Assembly (NCBI GenBank): GCA_035771165.1
Contig: JAWNZC010000117.1
Span: 1,120,001-1,184,000, forward strand
Direction of reading: 5' to 3'
Source: Paragorgia papillata
Lineage: Eukaryota > Cnidaria > Anthozoa > Scleralcyonacea > Coralliidae
DNA: 64,000 bases
The notes below the pieces were generated by a model. It had not been told where the DNA came from. It worked only from the letters and a program-made list of their open reading frames with translations, and made no database searches. The position numbers and the translations under genes are program-made. This document shows positions 35,896-46,900 of this stretch, in pieces (the stretch's first letter is position 1; each line of letters opens with the position of its first letter).

Positions 35896-37210
35896 TGTCG
35901 CTCGATGAAATTGGCAATTTTTCGGTCGAGTTGTTTGCGTCTGAGTCAAGTAGTTCATTGATTTACCATTTCACCGACCATGCTTCTGCTTCAAGGATGG
36001 AATTCTGTTTGGGAGAGTGGACAAGTCGAAAAGTGATAACAATAGGCCGTATTTTTACACACTGCAATCAATAAGCAAATTCATGCAGCTCCAGCCTATA
36101 GATCGTTTTCATCTGACGTCACGGAGGCCATATTGGTGTACCAAAACAATGAAATGGCGGCCATATTGGTGTACGGTATGGGAATTAGCTCTTTCTTATT
36201 CAAATATTTCGTATTGTTTCACCACCCCAATGGGGCCTCTGACCACGTGAGTGAAAACGATCTATACGTTAAATATTTCCCAGATATTTGCGGAGGTTTC
36301 ACACAATGGACACTACACTACCGGGTAGTGAAGGACAGAACCATACTGCGAAACGGGAGTCATTCTTGTAAATAAAACAACTGCTCTTGTACTTGTGAGA
36401 AATACCGTCAAAATCAACATTACAGCTCTTTCATAGCTCTCGGTATTAACATTTCTGAACAATATTCCAACATGAATACTTCCTTCATAACATAGTCAAT
36501 CGAGATATGGTCTGGAAACTCGGCAAACTTCAAAGCGCCTATAATAAGCTGGGATTTTATCTTGAACCGTACCTTACACCGTGCACATCCTTTGTTTTAA
36601 GTTGATTAATATTTAAATAACACGGTTGAGTGATTGAACTGAACGTTGCTATTGGACAATTCCTTCATCATGCTAAAATACAATGTGTTCAGTGACCGTG
36701 CACCGTGCACAAAAATGCATAAAGGCGAACAAAAAGATAGACCAAAGACTTTAGCCGAGTCTCCAGACCATATCTCGATTGACTGCTCATACGATTTTAC
36801 TCGTCATGGGGAGAGTACTCGGGTGCCAAGGGGTTAAGAAAATCCTTGTTTTCTAAATGTGCACTTCCCAATAAGATAGAAAATGTTAGAAACTGTTTAT
36901 GCTTTAAAGAACTATTGGGCTTTGAACTTGAACTATCAATGCCATATGACGTACGCAATGTATGTGGGACACAGCTAAGTTGAATGCAAGTTTATCCACC
37001 ATAGCAATAAAAGGTGACGGCTGTATTTTACTCTTTAACGCCACACGATTTTACTTGGCAATTGGAAAATCCCCTTCCCCTTTTCAATGTTGAAAACGGG
37101 CGAATTTTGATGAAAATATAGGGTTTCGTATACTCAACACAAGAAATTTTATATATCCTTTCAACATTGAAAAGACAGGAAGGGGAAGCAGCGATAAGGA
37201 AAAATGGTAG
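35896..37210 (+). other. SNW1 3' flank
   Basis: A candidate poly(A) signal AATAAA lies at 36371-36376. CGTCATGGGGAGAGTACTCG with TGCCAAGGGGTTAA near 36800-36838 is part of the dispersed element that also contains 25-bp-satellite-like units. No gene recognised. Confidence 0.4.
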
Positions 37211-37214
37211 GATA

Positions 37215-37690
37215 AAAAAAGGGCATATGACTCGAAAATTAAGTTTGTCTTACTGAAAAGAACATTTAAAATGATAAAATAACATCTTTTGCAGTTTTTG
37301 GTTTCCTTGCTTCGTTTTTGAGATATTCCAGTTTGTTTGATATGCAAATGCACAACTTTTTACGTCACACGTGCATAATGAGTATTATGAGTTACCGAGA
37401 GAAGGTTACATATCTTTGCTATTGTGAAACGAAATCACTTGGAATTCTACATGTTTGGTGTTGTGGGTAGAAACACGCACATGCTTCCTTTGACTTAAGC
37501 CCATGTTTTCATAATAGCAGAGATATGTAACCTTTTCTGATAACTCATTATGCACATGTGACGTAAAAAGTTGCATATCAAACAAGCTGGAATATCTCAA
37601 AAACGAAGCAAGGAAACCAAAAAGTGCAAAAGATGTTATTTTATCATTTTAGATGTTCTTTTCAATAAGACAAACTTAATTTTTGAGTCA
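37215..37690. repeat. MITE of the TTTGTCTCATTTGAAAGAA family
   Basis: Arms around AATTAAGTTTGTCTTACTGA, GAGATATTCCAGTTTGTTTG, TTTTTACGTCAC, with the inverse from 37540 to 37690 (AAACGAAGCAAGGAAACC, AGACAAACTTAAT). Confidence 0.8.
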
Positions 37691-38324
37691 TTGCCCTTTA
37701 AGAGCTAAAGATTATCTGACTTTTCAACATGAATTTAACCCTTTTCACTCATACACTGAGATGAAATGAGAGCCTGCAGCAGGTTGCCGCCATGTTTGTT
37801 ATTTTACTCTGTCTAATGTAATGCCTATGGTTAGATGTTTATGTAAATAGTACAGTAGAGAACACAGCAGGATAGAAACTAAATAAATATAGCAGCCAAG
37901 ATTTTTGTGAATTTCACATTCGATGCCCTTCTCTCTCCCCCCCCCGGCTATTTTACAAGACCGATTACTGCATGTACAGTACAATACAAAGTTTTAATCA
38001 AAAGTTTATTTCAAGCCAATATATAAAGTGACAAACTTCATCTTATAACATGGAAACGTACTTTGAATATTGGTTAAAACCTAGCATTATTTCAGGATTG
38101 GAATATATTAAAATATAAACTGTAATTGCAAATACAGTATATATATTGACAATATATACGCAGTGTATATTTCACAAGTATTAAATATTCTGAAAGTGGA
38201 CCAAATAATAGTGAGTAATAATTTTCGCAGACTAGTAATATCTTGAGATACACTGTGTTTTTTAAAAAGTCATTGCTCACTATGCGCTCCTGTTTCTTAT
38301 TGTTTTTTATAGATTAAAGGGTAT

Positions 38325-38840
38325 TGGCAATAAAAATTAAGTTTATCTCATTTGAAAGAACTCGTCAAATGGTATAAGAAGCTAGACCTTTTACAATTTT
38401 TCCGTATCTGTTTTGGTTTTGGAAATATTTCGACCAAACTCCGCGTGCTGTCCACCATCTTGGAATTATTTTTGATATGCAAAATTATGCATGTGATGAC
38501 ATAAGCAGGGTAAAGTGAAATTTTTATCTTGCGAACCTTATGACATTATGAGCTAGAAACTTTTAAATTGACCCACAACATTTAAAAAGCCTTCCGTAGA
38601 AATTTGGGCACCCACAGAGTAGTTTCATCAGGTTTACCCTGGTTGTAACGTCACCAATTTCCTAGTTAATTTAATAGACCCAATATTACAACAAGATGGT
38701 GGACAGCATGCTGTCTTTCGTTGAAATATTTCAAAACACAAGAAAGATACAGAAAAATTACAAAAGGTCTTCTTATACCATTTGACGAGTTCTTTCAAAT
38801 GAGACAAACTTAATTTTTATTGCCAATACCCTTTAAAACA
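38325..38840. repeat. MITE of the GGGTATTGGCAATAAAAATT family
   Basis: Starts AAAGGGTATTGGCAATAAAA and ends with its inverse TTTTATTGCCAATACCCTTT. Internal GAACTCGTCAAATGGTATA also appears inverted. A close relative lies at 60967-61490. It lies in the probable SYNJ2BP 3' UTR/flank. Confidence 0.88.
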
Positions 38841-39049
38841 GGATTTCATTAATTTAAAATGTCTAACAACAGCTGTCCATATTATATAACCTTTGTAAAC
38901 TCATGAAAAATATTCTTGATTATTAAGCATGTCGTATGTACATAAATGATTTGTAAAAAAGTCAAAAGCATAATTTAAAATGTCCCAAAACTACCCTTAG
39001 TGTTGTGAAGGTCTGTAGGATTTTGTAAAATATATTCTATAATATCAGC

Positions 39050-42000
39050 CTATTTTGGTCTGCTTAGTTTAGTAAACGTAAACACTGCCATCATTCCAGC
39101 AGCTGTTCCAATAAGGATAGCACCAGCCCATGAATTAAGAAAGGATTTAAGATGTTGTACGGTGGTTGTTGAATTAGTTGATGGGTGTGGAGAATCGACC
39201 ACATCTGTTGGAAACTTTGCCTGAATAAGATCAAAAGCAATTATCAAGAAAAATGGATGATATATTTTTTTATATATAAACATATTTTATTTATTTAATA
39301 TTTAACCCTTTAACTCCCACCAGGCCACCATGTCAGGAGGCCTTCCTTTGGCGAGTAAAATCGTCTGGTGTTAGACAGAGTAAAAAAAAAGGTGCCAAAT
39401 GGCACCGATATGAGAGGGTACCCTAACAGGGCTGCAAATAAATATTTTTTCTTGACAGAACATGTGTCTGATCCATTTCCAATTTTGGTCAGACATTACT
39501 AAAATTTGTTGATAGACATAAAACCGTTATCACTACATAATTCTTCAGAATACAGTTCTGAGTTCATGATATAAAGCCGGTTTCCGTGGTGGTCATCTGA
39601 CTTGGCTGTTTAGCGTCGCGTGCGTGTGTTATACTGTTATACATTTTTTAATTAACTCCTTGGTACCAGAGTAATTAAATACTATCAGTTTCTCTCAGAA
39701 GACCGATTCAGTTATGGAAGATTTAAAATTCAAATATACTCAATCTAGTCGATAGAATTACGAAAGGAAATCGGTATTTTTCTCTCAAAAAGAGAAGTTT
39801 CTCTTTCAACAGCATAAAGCCGAACTTCTTGATCAGACAATATATTTTATTTGCACAGACACTGTCCGATGACAATTTGGTCGGACATTGTCCGATGTCT
39901 GACAGTAATTTGCAGCCCTGCCCTAAGAGCAGACATGCTCATCTAGGGGGTGGGTAAGTAGAGAAAAACCTCACCACAGCTGGGATTCAAACCTGCAACT
40001 TTTGCAGTATACAGTACATGTACTAGTCTGACAGAGCTACATGGTCAAGTTGGGAGCAAGTGGTGGAATGATGGTACTTATATTTGATATTTTGAAACTG
40101 AAATCTAGTTCCTTCAATATCGAGAGACTTAACTCTTCATCTTATATATTATGTCACAGAAATGCAAAATTGAACCTGCAACCCAACAGATCTACAAGGT
40201 CTGGAATAATAAAAATAGAGTTATAAACCTTATTAAAAAATGGCCACTGAAGTAAAATTAATATACATATAAATTAGCTCTTATGAACTTGTTTTCATGT
40301 GGAAAATTCAAAAGAATTTTTACCTTAAAACAAGGTCAAAAGGGCTAATTTATATGCACATAAAAGAATGTTAATTTGGTGGCCATTTTTTAATAAGGTC
40401 TATACTTACAACAATACGCTGTTGTCCAAATTTTTCGAGCTTTAAGTTCACTACTTGTCCTGCACTTCGAAATGCAACAACAGCATCCTCGTGTGTTACG
40501 CTGATTAAACTAAACTCATTTATCTGAAAATAAAAAGAAACGATCGTGGTTTGAAAATTGGGAATGATATACAAATATTTTAACATAATAAAATCATGAC
40601 AAATTATAGTGTGTTTTCTGTAACCCCTTGCAAAACACACCTGTAAAAGTCGATCACCAACATCTAAATGTCGACATTTATAGGCTGGGCCACCATCAGT
40701 AATTGATGAAATAAAAACTCCAGACTGATTTCCAACTTCATTTGAATCCGTACCTCCAATAATATTTAAACCAAATCCTTCTCCTAAATTATTTAAAAGT
40801 AAGCAACAAGTTGGATTGGATTTTTCAGAAAAAAATTACAACTCCACAAAAAAATTTGTGCTAGAATTTATTTCAGAAGATTTTTATGCTTCTGAATCAC
40901 AATACAATAACAATACCAAGCAGAATAAGGTCAGTGGTTCTAACTTTAATCAATAATCCTACATGTAAACCCTAATCAACTATTAAAGGACATTGGCAAC
41001 AAAAATTAAGTTTGTCTAATTTGAAAGAGCTCATAAAATTGTAATAGAAGATCCTTTACAATTTTTTCGTATCTTTCTTCGTTTTCAAGATATTTCAATT
41101 TGTTTAATATGTAAATGAATGGTCTCTGACATCATGAGCAGGGTACAGTATTTTCACACGTAGAAAAATCAGTTATATCTCTAAATTTGTTCAACGAAAT
41201 CACTTGAAACTATGCACATAAACCGCCTTGTGACACTGAACATTTCATAACTGATGTTGCTTTGTGTAAAAATGCATAAGAAATCAGATAATAAACGGCA
41301 CAAACAAAGAACCGTTTATTACCACATTTCTTAATTATAAATTCAACGTGAAACCATTGTCTAATCTAATATGCACCAATATCACCAAGTCCCTCTACTT
41401 TAATTGACGATTGAGAAGCTATTTCATAAACTTGTGCATCGTGTTTTACCAGTGGTCACAAATACTCGAGAACAACAAAAATCACTCGGCCTATTACCTT
41501 GTAATTTTCAATGTTCTCTCGTGTTTGTAAAACATTCAAAAACAATAAAAATCACTCGGGTTGCAGCCTTGTGATTTTCATTATTCCCTCATGTTTTACA
41601 AACACTTGAGAACAATGAAAATTACTCCTCGGTTAACAGCCACTCCCATACATTTATGAAATATTACATAAACAAATTTAAATTATCAAAATGGTTTATT
41701 TTTGAATATTCACTCTTTACTAGTCCAATGATAAGTTGGTAAATAATTCAGCACTTATCATTGGACTAGTAAACAGTTTTCAAAATATCCAACCATTGCA
41801 TAAAAACCCCCAATTGATTTAGAAATGAAATATAATATGAAATAAGAGAAGCAAATTAGGATTACACGGTTAATATTAAAACAAATTTAAATAGTGTATA
41901 TTGTTCTTTGTAAAACACTATAAAAACTTGAATTAAGTTTATCTCACACTAAAAATACTACTGGTGATTTGATAAACGGGTTTTCATCATTAACACATTA

Positions 42001-42175
42001 AAATACCAATATAATTACAAACTTATTATAAAGTTAATAAGCCTGTGGGCAATTAAGTGTATAATGCATGCGTCTCCTTTCTCCATTTGGCTACTTTCTA
42101 CCTACCCTCCTTTCGACGTAGCTCAACTTCTAGGACCGTTCCAGGTTCATGAACGTCCTGTTCCGTGTCCTCCAT
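39050..42175 (-). CDS. SYNJ2BP: Synaptojanin-2-binding protein (OMP25), PDZ tail-anchored mitochondrial protein
   Basis: SYNJ2BP is an outer-mitochondrial-membrane PDZ scaffold that recruits partners with C-terminal PDZ ligands. Four minus-strand exons: 42175-42106, 40783-40641, 40523-40410, 39220-39050; phases agree, giving 165 residues against 145 in human. The PDZ domain runs from LEVELRRKEGEGFGLNIIGG (carboxylate-binding loop as GFGLNIIGG) through FISSITDGGPAYKC, LDVGDRLLQINEFSL and THEDAVVAFRSAGQVVNLKL. A Ser/Thr-rich linker leads to a single hydrophobic helix (WAGAILIGTAAGMMAVFTF) and the basic end TKLSRPK, the usual tail anchor. A possible poly(A) signal (AATAAA on the minus strand) lies at 38010-38005. 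It is tail-to-tail with SNW1 and head-to-head with the sushi gene. Confidence 0.92.
39340..40030. repeat. Dispersed-repeat debris in SYNJ2BP intron 3
   Basis: Contains an inverted single unit of the 25-bp satellite (39353-39385: GTCTGGTGTTAGACAGAGTA) and an inverted GGGCTGCAAAT...ATTTGCAGCCCTG pair (39429 and 39907-39920) marking a ~490-bp element with GACATT-type repeats inside. Confidence 0.55.
40985..41345 (+). repeat. One-armed MITE fragment, GGCAA(T/C)AAAAATTAAG family
   Basis: GACATTGGCAACAAAAATTA, TTTGTCTAATTTGAAAGAGC and ACAATTTTTTCGTATCTTTC match the left arm of 38325-38840. No right arm. In SYNJ2BP intron 1. Confidence 0.7.
41420..41780. repeat. AAAATCACTCGG repeats and a 65-bp hairpin
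   Basis: Three ~75-bp imperfect units (AACA(A)CAAAAATCACTCGG, TTTTCA..GTTCTC) at 41455-41620, then a hairpin TACTAGTCCAATGATAAG / CTTATCATTGGACTAGTA at 41711-41775. SYNJ2BP intron 1. Confidence 0.6.
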
Positions 42176-43999
42176 GGTAAACATTGACTTTTTACACCCC
42201 TTTTAAAACGTCCTAACAACAATATATCTTCTTGTTCAAATATGCACGTACCAAGCAAGTTATCGAGACACTATATTTGAGATTAAAAGAAGTATCACTA
42301 TCATGGCATGTCACATGATCGGGCCAAATACAGAATCGGGCATTACCCAACTGGCGGGTTTCATTGCAGGCTGTAGATCATGAGCTTCAAGGGATAACAA
42401 TTTAAAAGGATTTAAATGACCACTGTTCAACGACATTTCTTACGCTTTGCAATGGGCGAAATTTTAGAAAAACTTTAATAATGTTAGCAAAATTTATACA
42501 TACAAATACAATAGGTGACTTTCACTCTAACGTCACAAAATTCTAAAATCTAAAATTATAAAACCTATAAAACTGTTTTTTACATATATATTGTAGATCA
42601 TCATTACGAGTCTTCCTGGAAAATTTTAAGTCGATACAATCATGCCTTCTTGACTTAGAGAGTTTTGAATTATATTATTGCTGACATCAGCATAATTTTT
42701 AGATGTCGTTAGACGTTAAAAGTCACTTTGTACACACAATTCGACATACAAAGGAATAAAGCTTATTTACGCTTCAGAAGAGATGTCTACTTGTATCTGA
42801 GTGTCGTTTGAATCAAAATCTTTATATTATATATCAGATAGCTTTGTATCACGAACTGCATAAAGTGGCGTTTCGAAAATTCTCTAACTCAAGAACTGAC
42901 AAGAAGGAATGATTGTATCGACTTAAAATTTTCCAGGAAGACTTGTAATAACGACACAGAATAAGGATTGACCAGAAGTCCAACTTGAGTGACAACTTGT
43001 CCGCATTTCTTCAATGCGCAGGCGCGATATTTTACTACGCCATCCGACGCGATCCTACGCAATTTCCTACGCCATCCTACGCAATCCTGGCAAGTTCCCC
43101 CGGCAGTTTGGACCTTCAAAAGAAGGTTAAAACTGCCGGGGGAACTTGCCAGGATTGCGTAAATGGATTGCGTAGGATGGCGAGGAATCTAGCCTGGTAC
43201 CCTGGCCCAATCAAAGAATATGGGCCAGGTAACCACTAAAGACTTCTGCTTTCCTATTGGTTAAATTTTCGCGCGTTTTTAGCGGCTATGAGTGAAACTG
43301 CAATCGTCATAAGTGGATTTAGCCCTGATGACGCGAGAATGAGATTAGTGGTTACCTGGCCCATATTTCTTTTGAAATTGGGCCAGGGAACCAGGCTACG
43401 AGGAATCAAGATGCGCGAGTCGACATGCGCGAGGATAGAAACTTCAAAGGTTCCGACGCGAGTTGGACTTCTGGTCGTATTTCTATTCTGTGATAACGAT
43501 CTGCAAAACATATATAAAAAACCCAGTTTTATAGACCCCTCTAATAAGTATAGATTATAGAATACGTAATTTACACCCTACGTCAATTTTTCTTTTGAAT
43601 TATTTTCAAGTTCGTATATTGTCTTCTGTATATTTTCAATAGAATTAAAAAAGCTGAAAATTACGTCAATGGCGGGAAATGATGTACTTTGTTTGCATTG
43701 ACTAGAATTTTGTCATTGCATGACGTTTGCATGACGTCATTGCAAAGCCACCTGAAACCTGAAAATGCAGGCCCTACCCACTCAGGCACAATTAACGTCT
43801 TTTATAGAAAGAAGGAAGTGGACTGAGGAAGCGAAAGGCGTTACGAAGAAGCTGATGTTTGATTTATTCTTGTCTTAAAAGCCTTCTTCGTCATTGGGGA
43901 AAATATTACCGACACAGGAGTGACTTCGTGACACGTTTTTGACGAATTTTGACCTTATTTTGTCTTCGTATTCAATTGCGAAACCTGAACTGTTAAATT
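42176..43999. promoter_or_regulatory. Divergent SYNJ2BP / sushi-gene intergenic region carrying three palindromic elements
   Basis: The two start codons face each other across ~1.8 kb. It holds a MITE with arms TCTTCCTGGAAAATTTTAAG / CTTAAAATTTTCCAGGAAGA (42604-42950), a GC-rich hairpin (43086-43160, CCTGGCAAGTTCCCCCGGCA) and a TAGCCTGGTACCCTGGCCC MITE (43190-43398). The stretch from about 43560 to 43999 is repeat-free and is the likeliest promoter of the sushi gene. Confidence 0.5.
43190..43398. repeat. MITE, AGCCTGGTACCCTGGCCCAA family
   Basis: Termini TAGCCTGGTACCCTGGCC and GGCCAGGGAACCAGGCTA, with inner GGGCCAGGTAACCACTAA inverted. Same family: 47412-47621, 47631-47841 and 51720-51928. 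Confidence 0.88.
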
Positions 44000-46900
44000 A
44001 TGAAAGGGCATTCCCAAAATTCCCTTCTTATGGGAATTGTCTTCTTTGTTGCCGTAGCCAGCTTTCATTTGCCCTTCTGCGTTTCAACAGGTTTGTATAT
44101 TACATTTCTAAAAACTTTGCTTATTTTTACCTACATGTTTAAATATGTTTGTTTTTGTAAATATGTCTGAAGTCTGAACTATACCTGTCTATTTTCAACA
44201 TAAATGTATTATCTTTGCCGACCATATATTAATAAGGGGGACTATTAATTTTTGTTGAACAAGTTAAATGAAAAACATGTATTTAGAACATGTCAAATAT
44301 ACTAGTTTTGTAGAAATTTCCAAGGTATAACTCTGTAAATCTTAGCACAATTTTAGTATGTAAATATATATATTAAACACTGAAATACAGCATGGTACAT
44401 GCAAGCCTGGAGAAATCTGCTTTACAGTATGTGAATGCTCTGTATACGCATAAGAATCTTACAGCTTGTTAACCGGATGTGTTCGCAACGAGCTTGTAGC
44501 AGGCCTGTTAACAAGTTGTGATTTTATCAAGCTGATACAAGCTTATTGTCAACTATGTAGCAACTTGTTTACACTTTGAGGCCTTGACCTCTCCCTGTGC
44601 TAAAAGACTCGTCATCGGGCTTCAAAGTGTTAAAGAGATAGGTTTTAACACGTTGAGGCCTGGACCTCTCCCTGTCCTGAATAAAATCATCTGGTGTTAT
44701 CCAGAATAAAATACTAAAGACTTGTTGTCAGGCTCCAAAGTGTTAACTGCAGAGCAGTAACAAGTTGTTTGAACAACTCGTTACAAGTCTGTTGAAGTCA
44801 TCAACCAAGTAGACTAGGAAGAACCAGTGCAAATGCATCCTGCTTGTTGGAACAGCCTTGTAACAACTTGCTTGCAAGTAAGGAACAACCTGGGTGTTTT
44901 TACACATGTACTGGGTTATCTTGGGGGCTTTTGAGACAATTACTTTGCAGTGTTGTAACAAATCACCTAAAAGTTGATTTACATATATGAATTGAGTTGA
45001 GTCACTGGAGTTCTTCATCCCTGGAGTAATCTCAACACTGTCCTCATTCTTTGTACAATGCCACTTAGAGCATTTTCACTTCTTTGGGATGCCATCAACT
45101 CACCAAAGGATAAGAACTGTTGCTTGAGATTGACCTCAATACAGACACTACAATCATTTTAGCAATACTGGGGCATTTTGGAAGTCATTAAACTACCTTC
45201 AAATATCATATAACTAGTTAGCTGTGACTTCTTTAAATTGTAAAATTTATGTTGCTTTTTAACTGCCATCGTCGTTCTAGCATCATAAGGTCCCTATTAT
45301 TTTTTATTTTGGGGCCCCTAATTTTAGGGGTCCCTTCTCAAGTTGGGAGCCTGAAGCAACTTGTCCCCCTAGGGGTGTTGGTGGCACAGTGGTTAGCGCA
45401 CGTGCCTTTCACCTCTGCAATCCGGGTTCAATTCCTGCTCTCAGCAGTTATCTGATTAAAATTTCACCTTGGCCGCATGTGAGAAGACTGCTTCCAGTTT
45501 GACTCTACCAAACATTGCAGGTTTCCTCCGGGTATTCCGGTTTCCTCCTGTAGAAACACTGGACCAATAAGGGGTGTTACTGGACCTCTAGGGAGAACAG
45601 TTAGCTATTAACTGATAGAGCTATCCTGTATCCAGTATAAATAAGATTAGTTTAGCCCCCCCCCCCCCCCCTCCTTCTCAGTGGCCCTATACTGTCATTG
45701 CCTTCAACAAATTTGTCAGTCTACATGGCTGAGGTAGCAGGCAGTGCAGGAGATGACTTCATCAAGGAAACTTGAATCAAATGTTTGGGCAGACTGCTAA
45801 CTATAAATTCTATGGTTCTATCTTTGGTGAATAAAATTGTCTGGTGTTAGACAGAGTAAAAAAAAGGATGTTTTTTGCTGGTTCAGACAGGAATGGGTTA
45901 GCCTGTGTAGCAGTCGTTACTGGATGAGGGGACTGGGGATAAAAAGGTTAAAAAATGTGTAAAAGTCAACAACACCAAATTGAAAAGATTTGAGTTTGTT
46001 GCTGGCTTGAGCATAAAATTAAAGAAGCCAGAAATAGATTTCTCAAACTGACATGGATTGGTTTGGGTTAACATTTTTCCCACTGACCTTAATTTTGACT
46101 TTTATCACTGCCACAGTGTTGCCATTGTTCTAAAGATTTTCATTTTTATTCAGGCAAATGTACTCTGGAAAATGGAAAAGCAGTTCCACTGGGTTCCCAA
46201 GGAACATTTAAGTTTACTTGTAATGATGGTTACTATTTGCGTGGACTTTCAATAACATTCTGTCAAAGATACCGTAAACCACAGTGTTGTAAGTACACAT
46301 TCTAAAACTTTTAATCTTTAGATCAGGAGTACCATATTTTCTGGGCGATAACCCGCAGGTTATCTCTTAATTTTGCTAGGAAACATAATTAGTGCAGGTA
46401 ATAGGGTGGTGCGGGTAATCTGTTGAATTCTTAAGACAACGCCATCACGAAGACCGGAGACCAAGGATTCTACTTTCATCTTTCAACTACTAGTACTGTA
46501 CTTTTTTAACATCTTGTGGTCCCAAACCAAGGGAGGACGCCAGACTGACCTGTATTTCTTCTTCTTTGTTCGGCGTTCCTTCATTTATGTTCAGCCATTT
46601 TGAATAATGCGGTATATTCATTAGCGTATCGCAGGTGCGGGCTAGTCAGCCTGGTTATTTCATTTTCGGCACGCGCTCGGGTTTCCTTCGGTCCTGTAGC
46701 CCGCGCCTGCGATACACTAATGATATATACCGCATTATTCAAAATGGCTGAATATAAATGAAGGAACACCGAACAAAGAAGAAATACAAGTCAGTCTGGT
46801 GTGCTCCCTTGCCCAAACCTATTATTAGCAGCTGCGGGTTATCCGATGGTGCGGGTAATACGCTGATTTATTTTTCCAAAAGTGACATTTCTGTTGCTCT

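Noticed and set aside
43254..43560. 85-90-codon frames on both strands near 43.3 kb
   Set aside because: Read through the inverted arms of the AGCCTGGTACC MITE in the divergent promoter.
44743..45018. 91-codon minus-strand frame, repeated at 49498-49773
   Set aside because: Lies in the ACAACTTGTT repeat block of the duplicated segment; the repetition reflects the duplication, not conservation of a protein.
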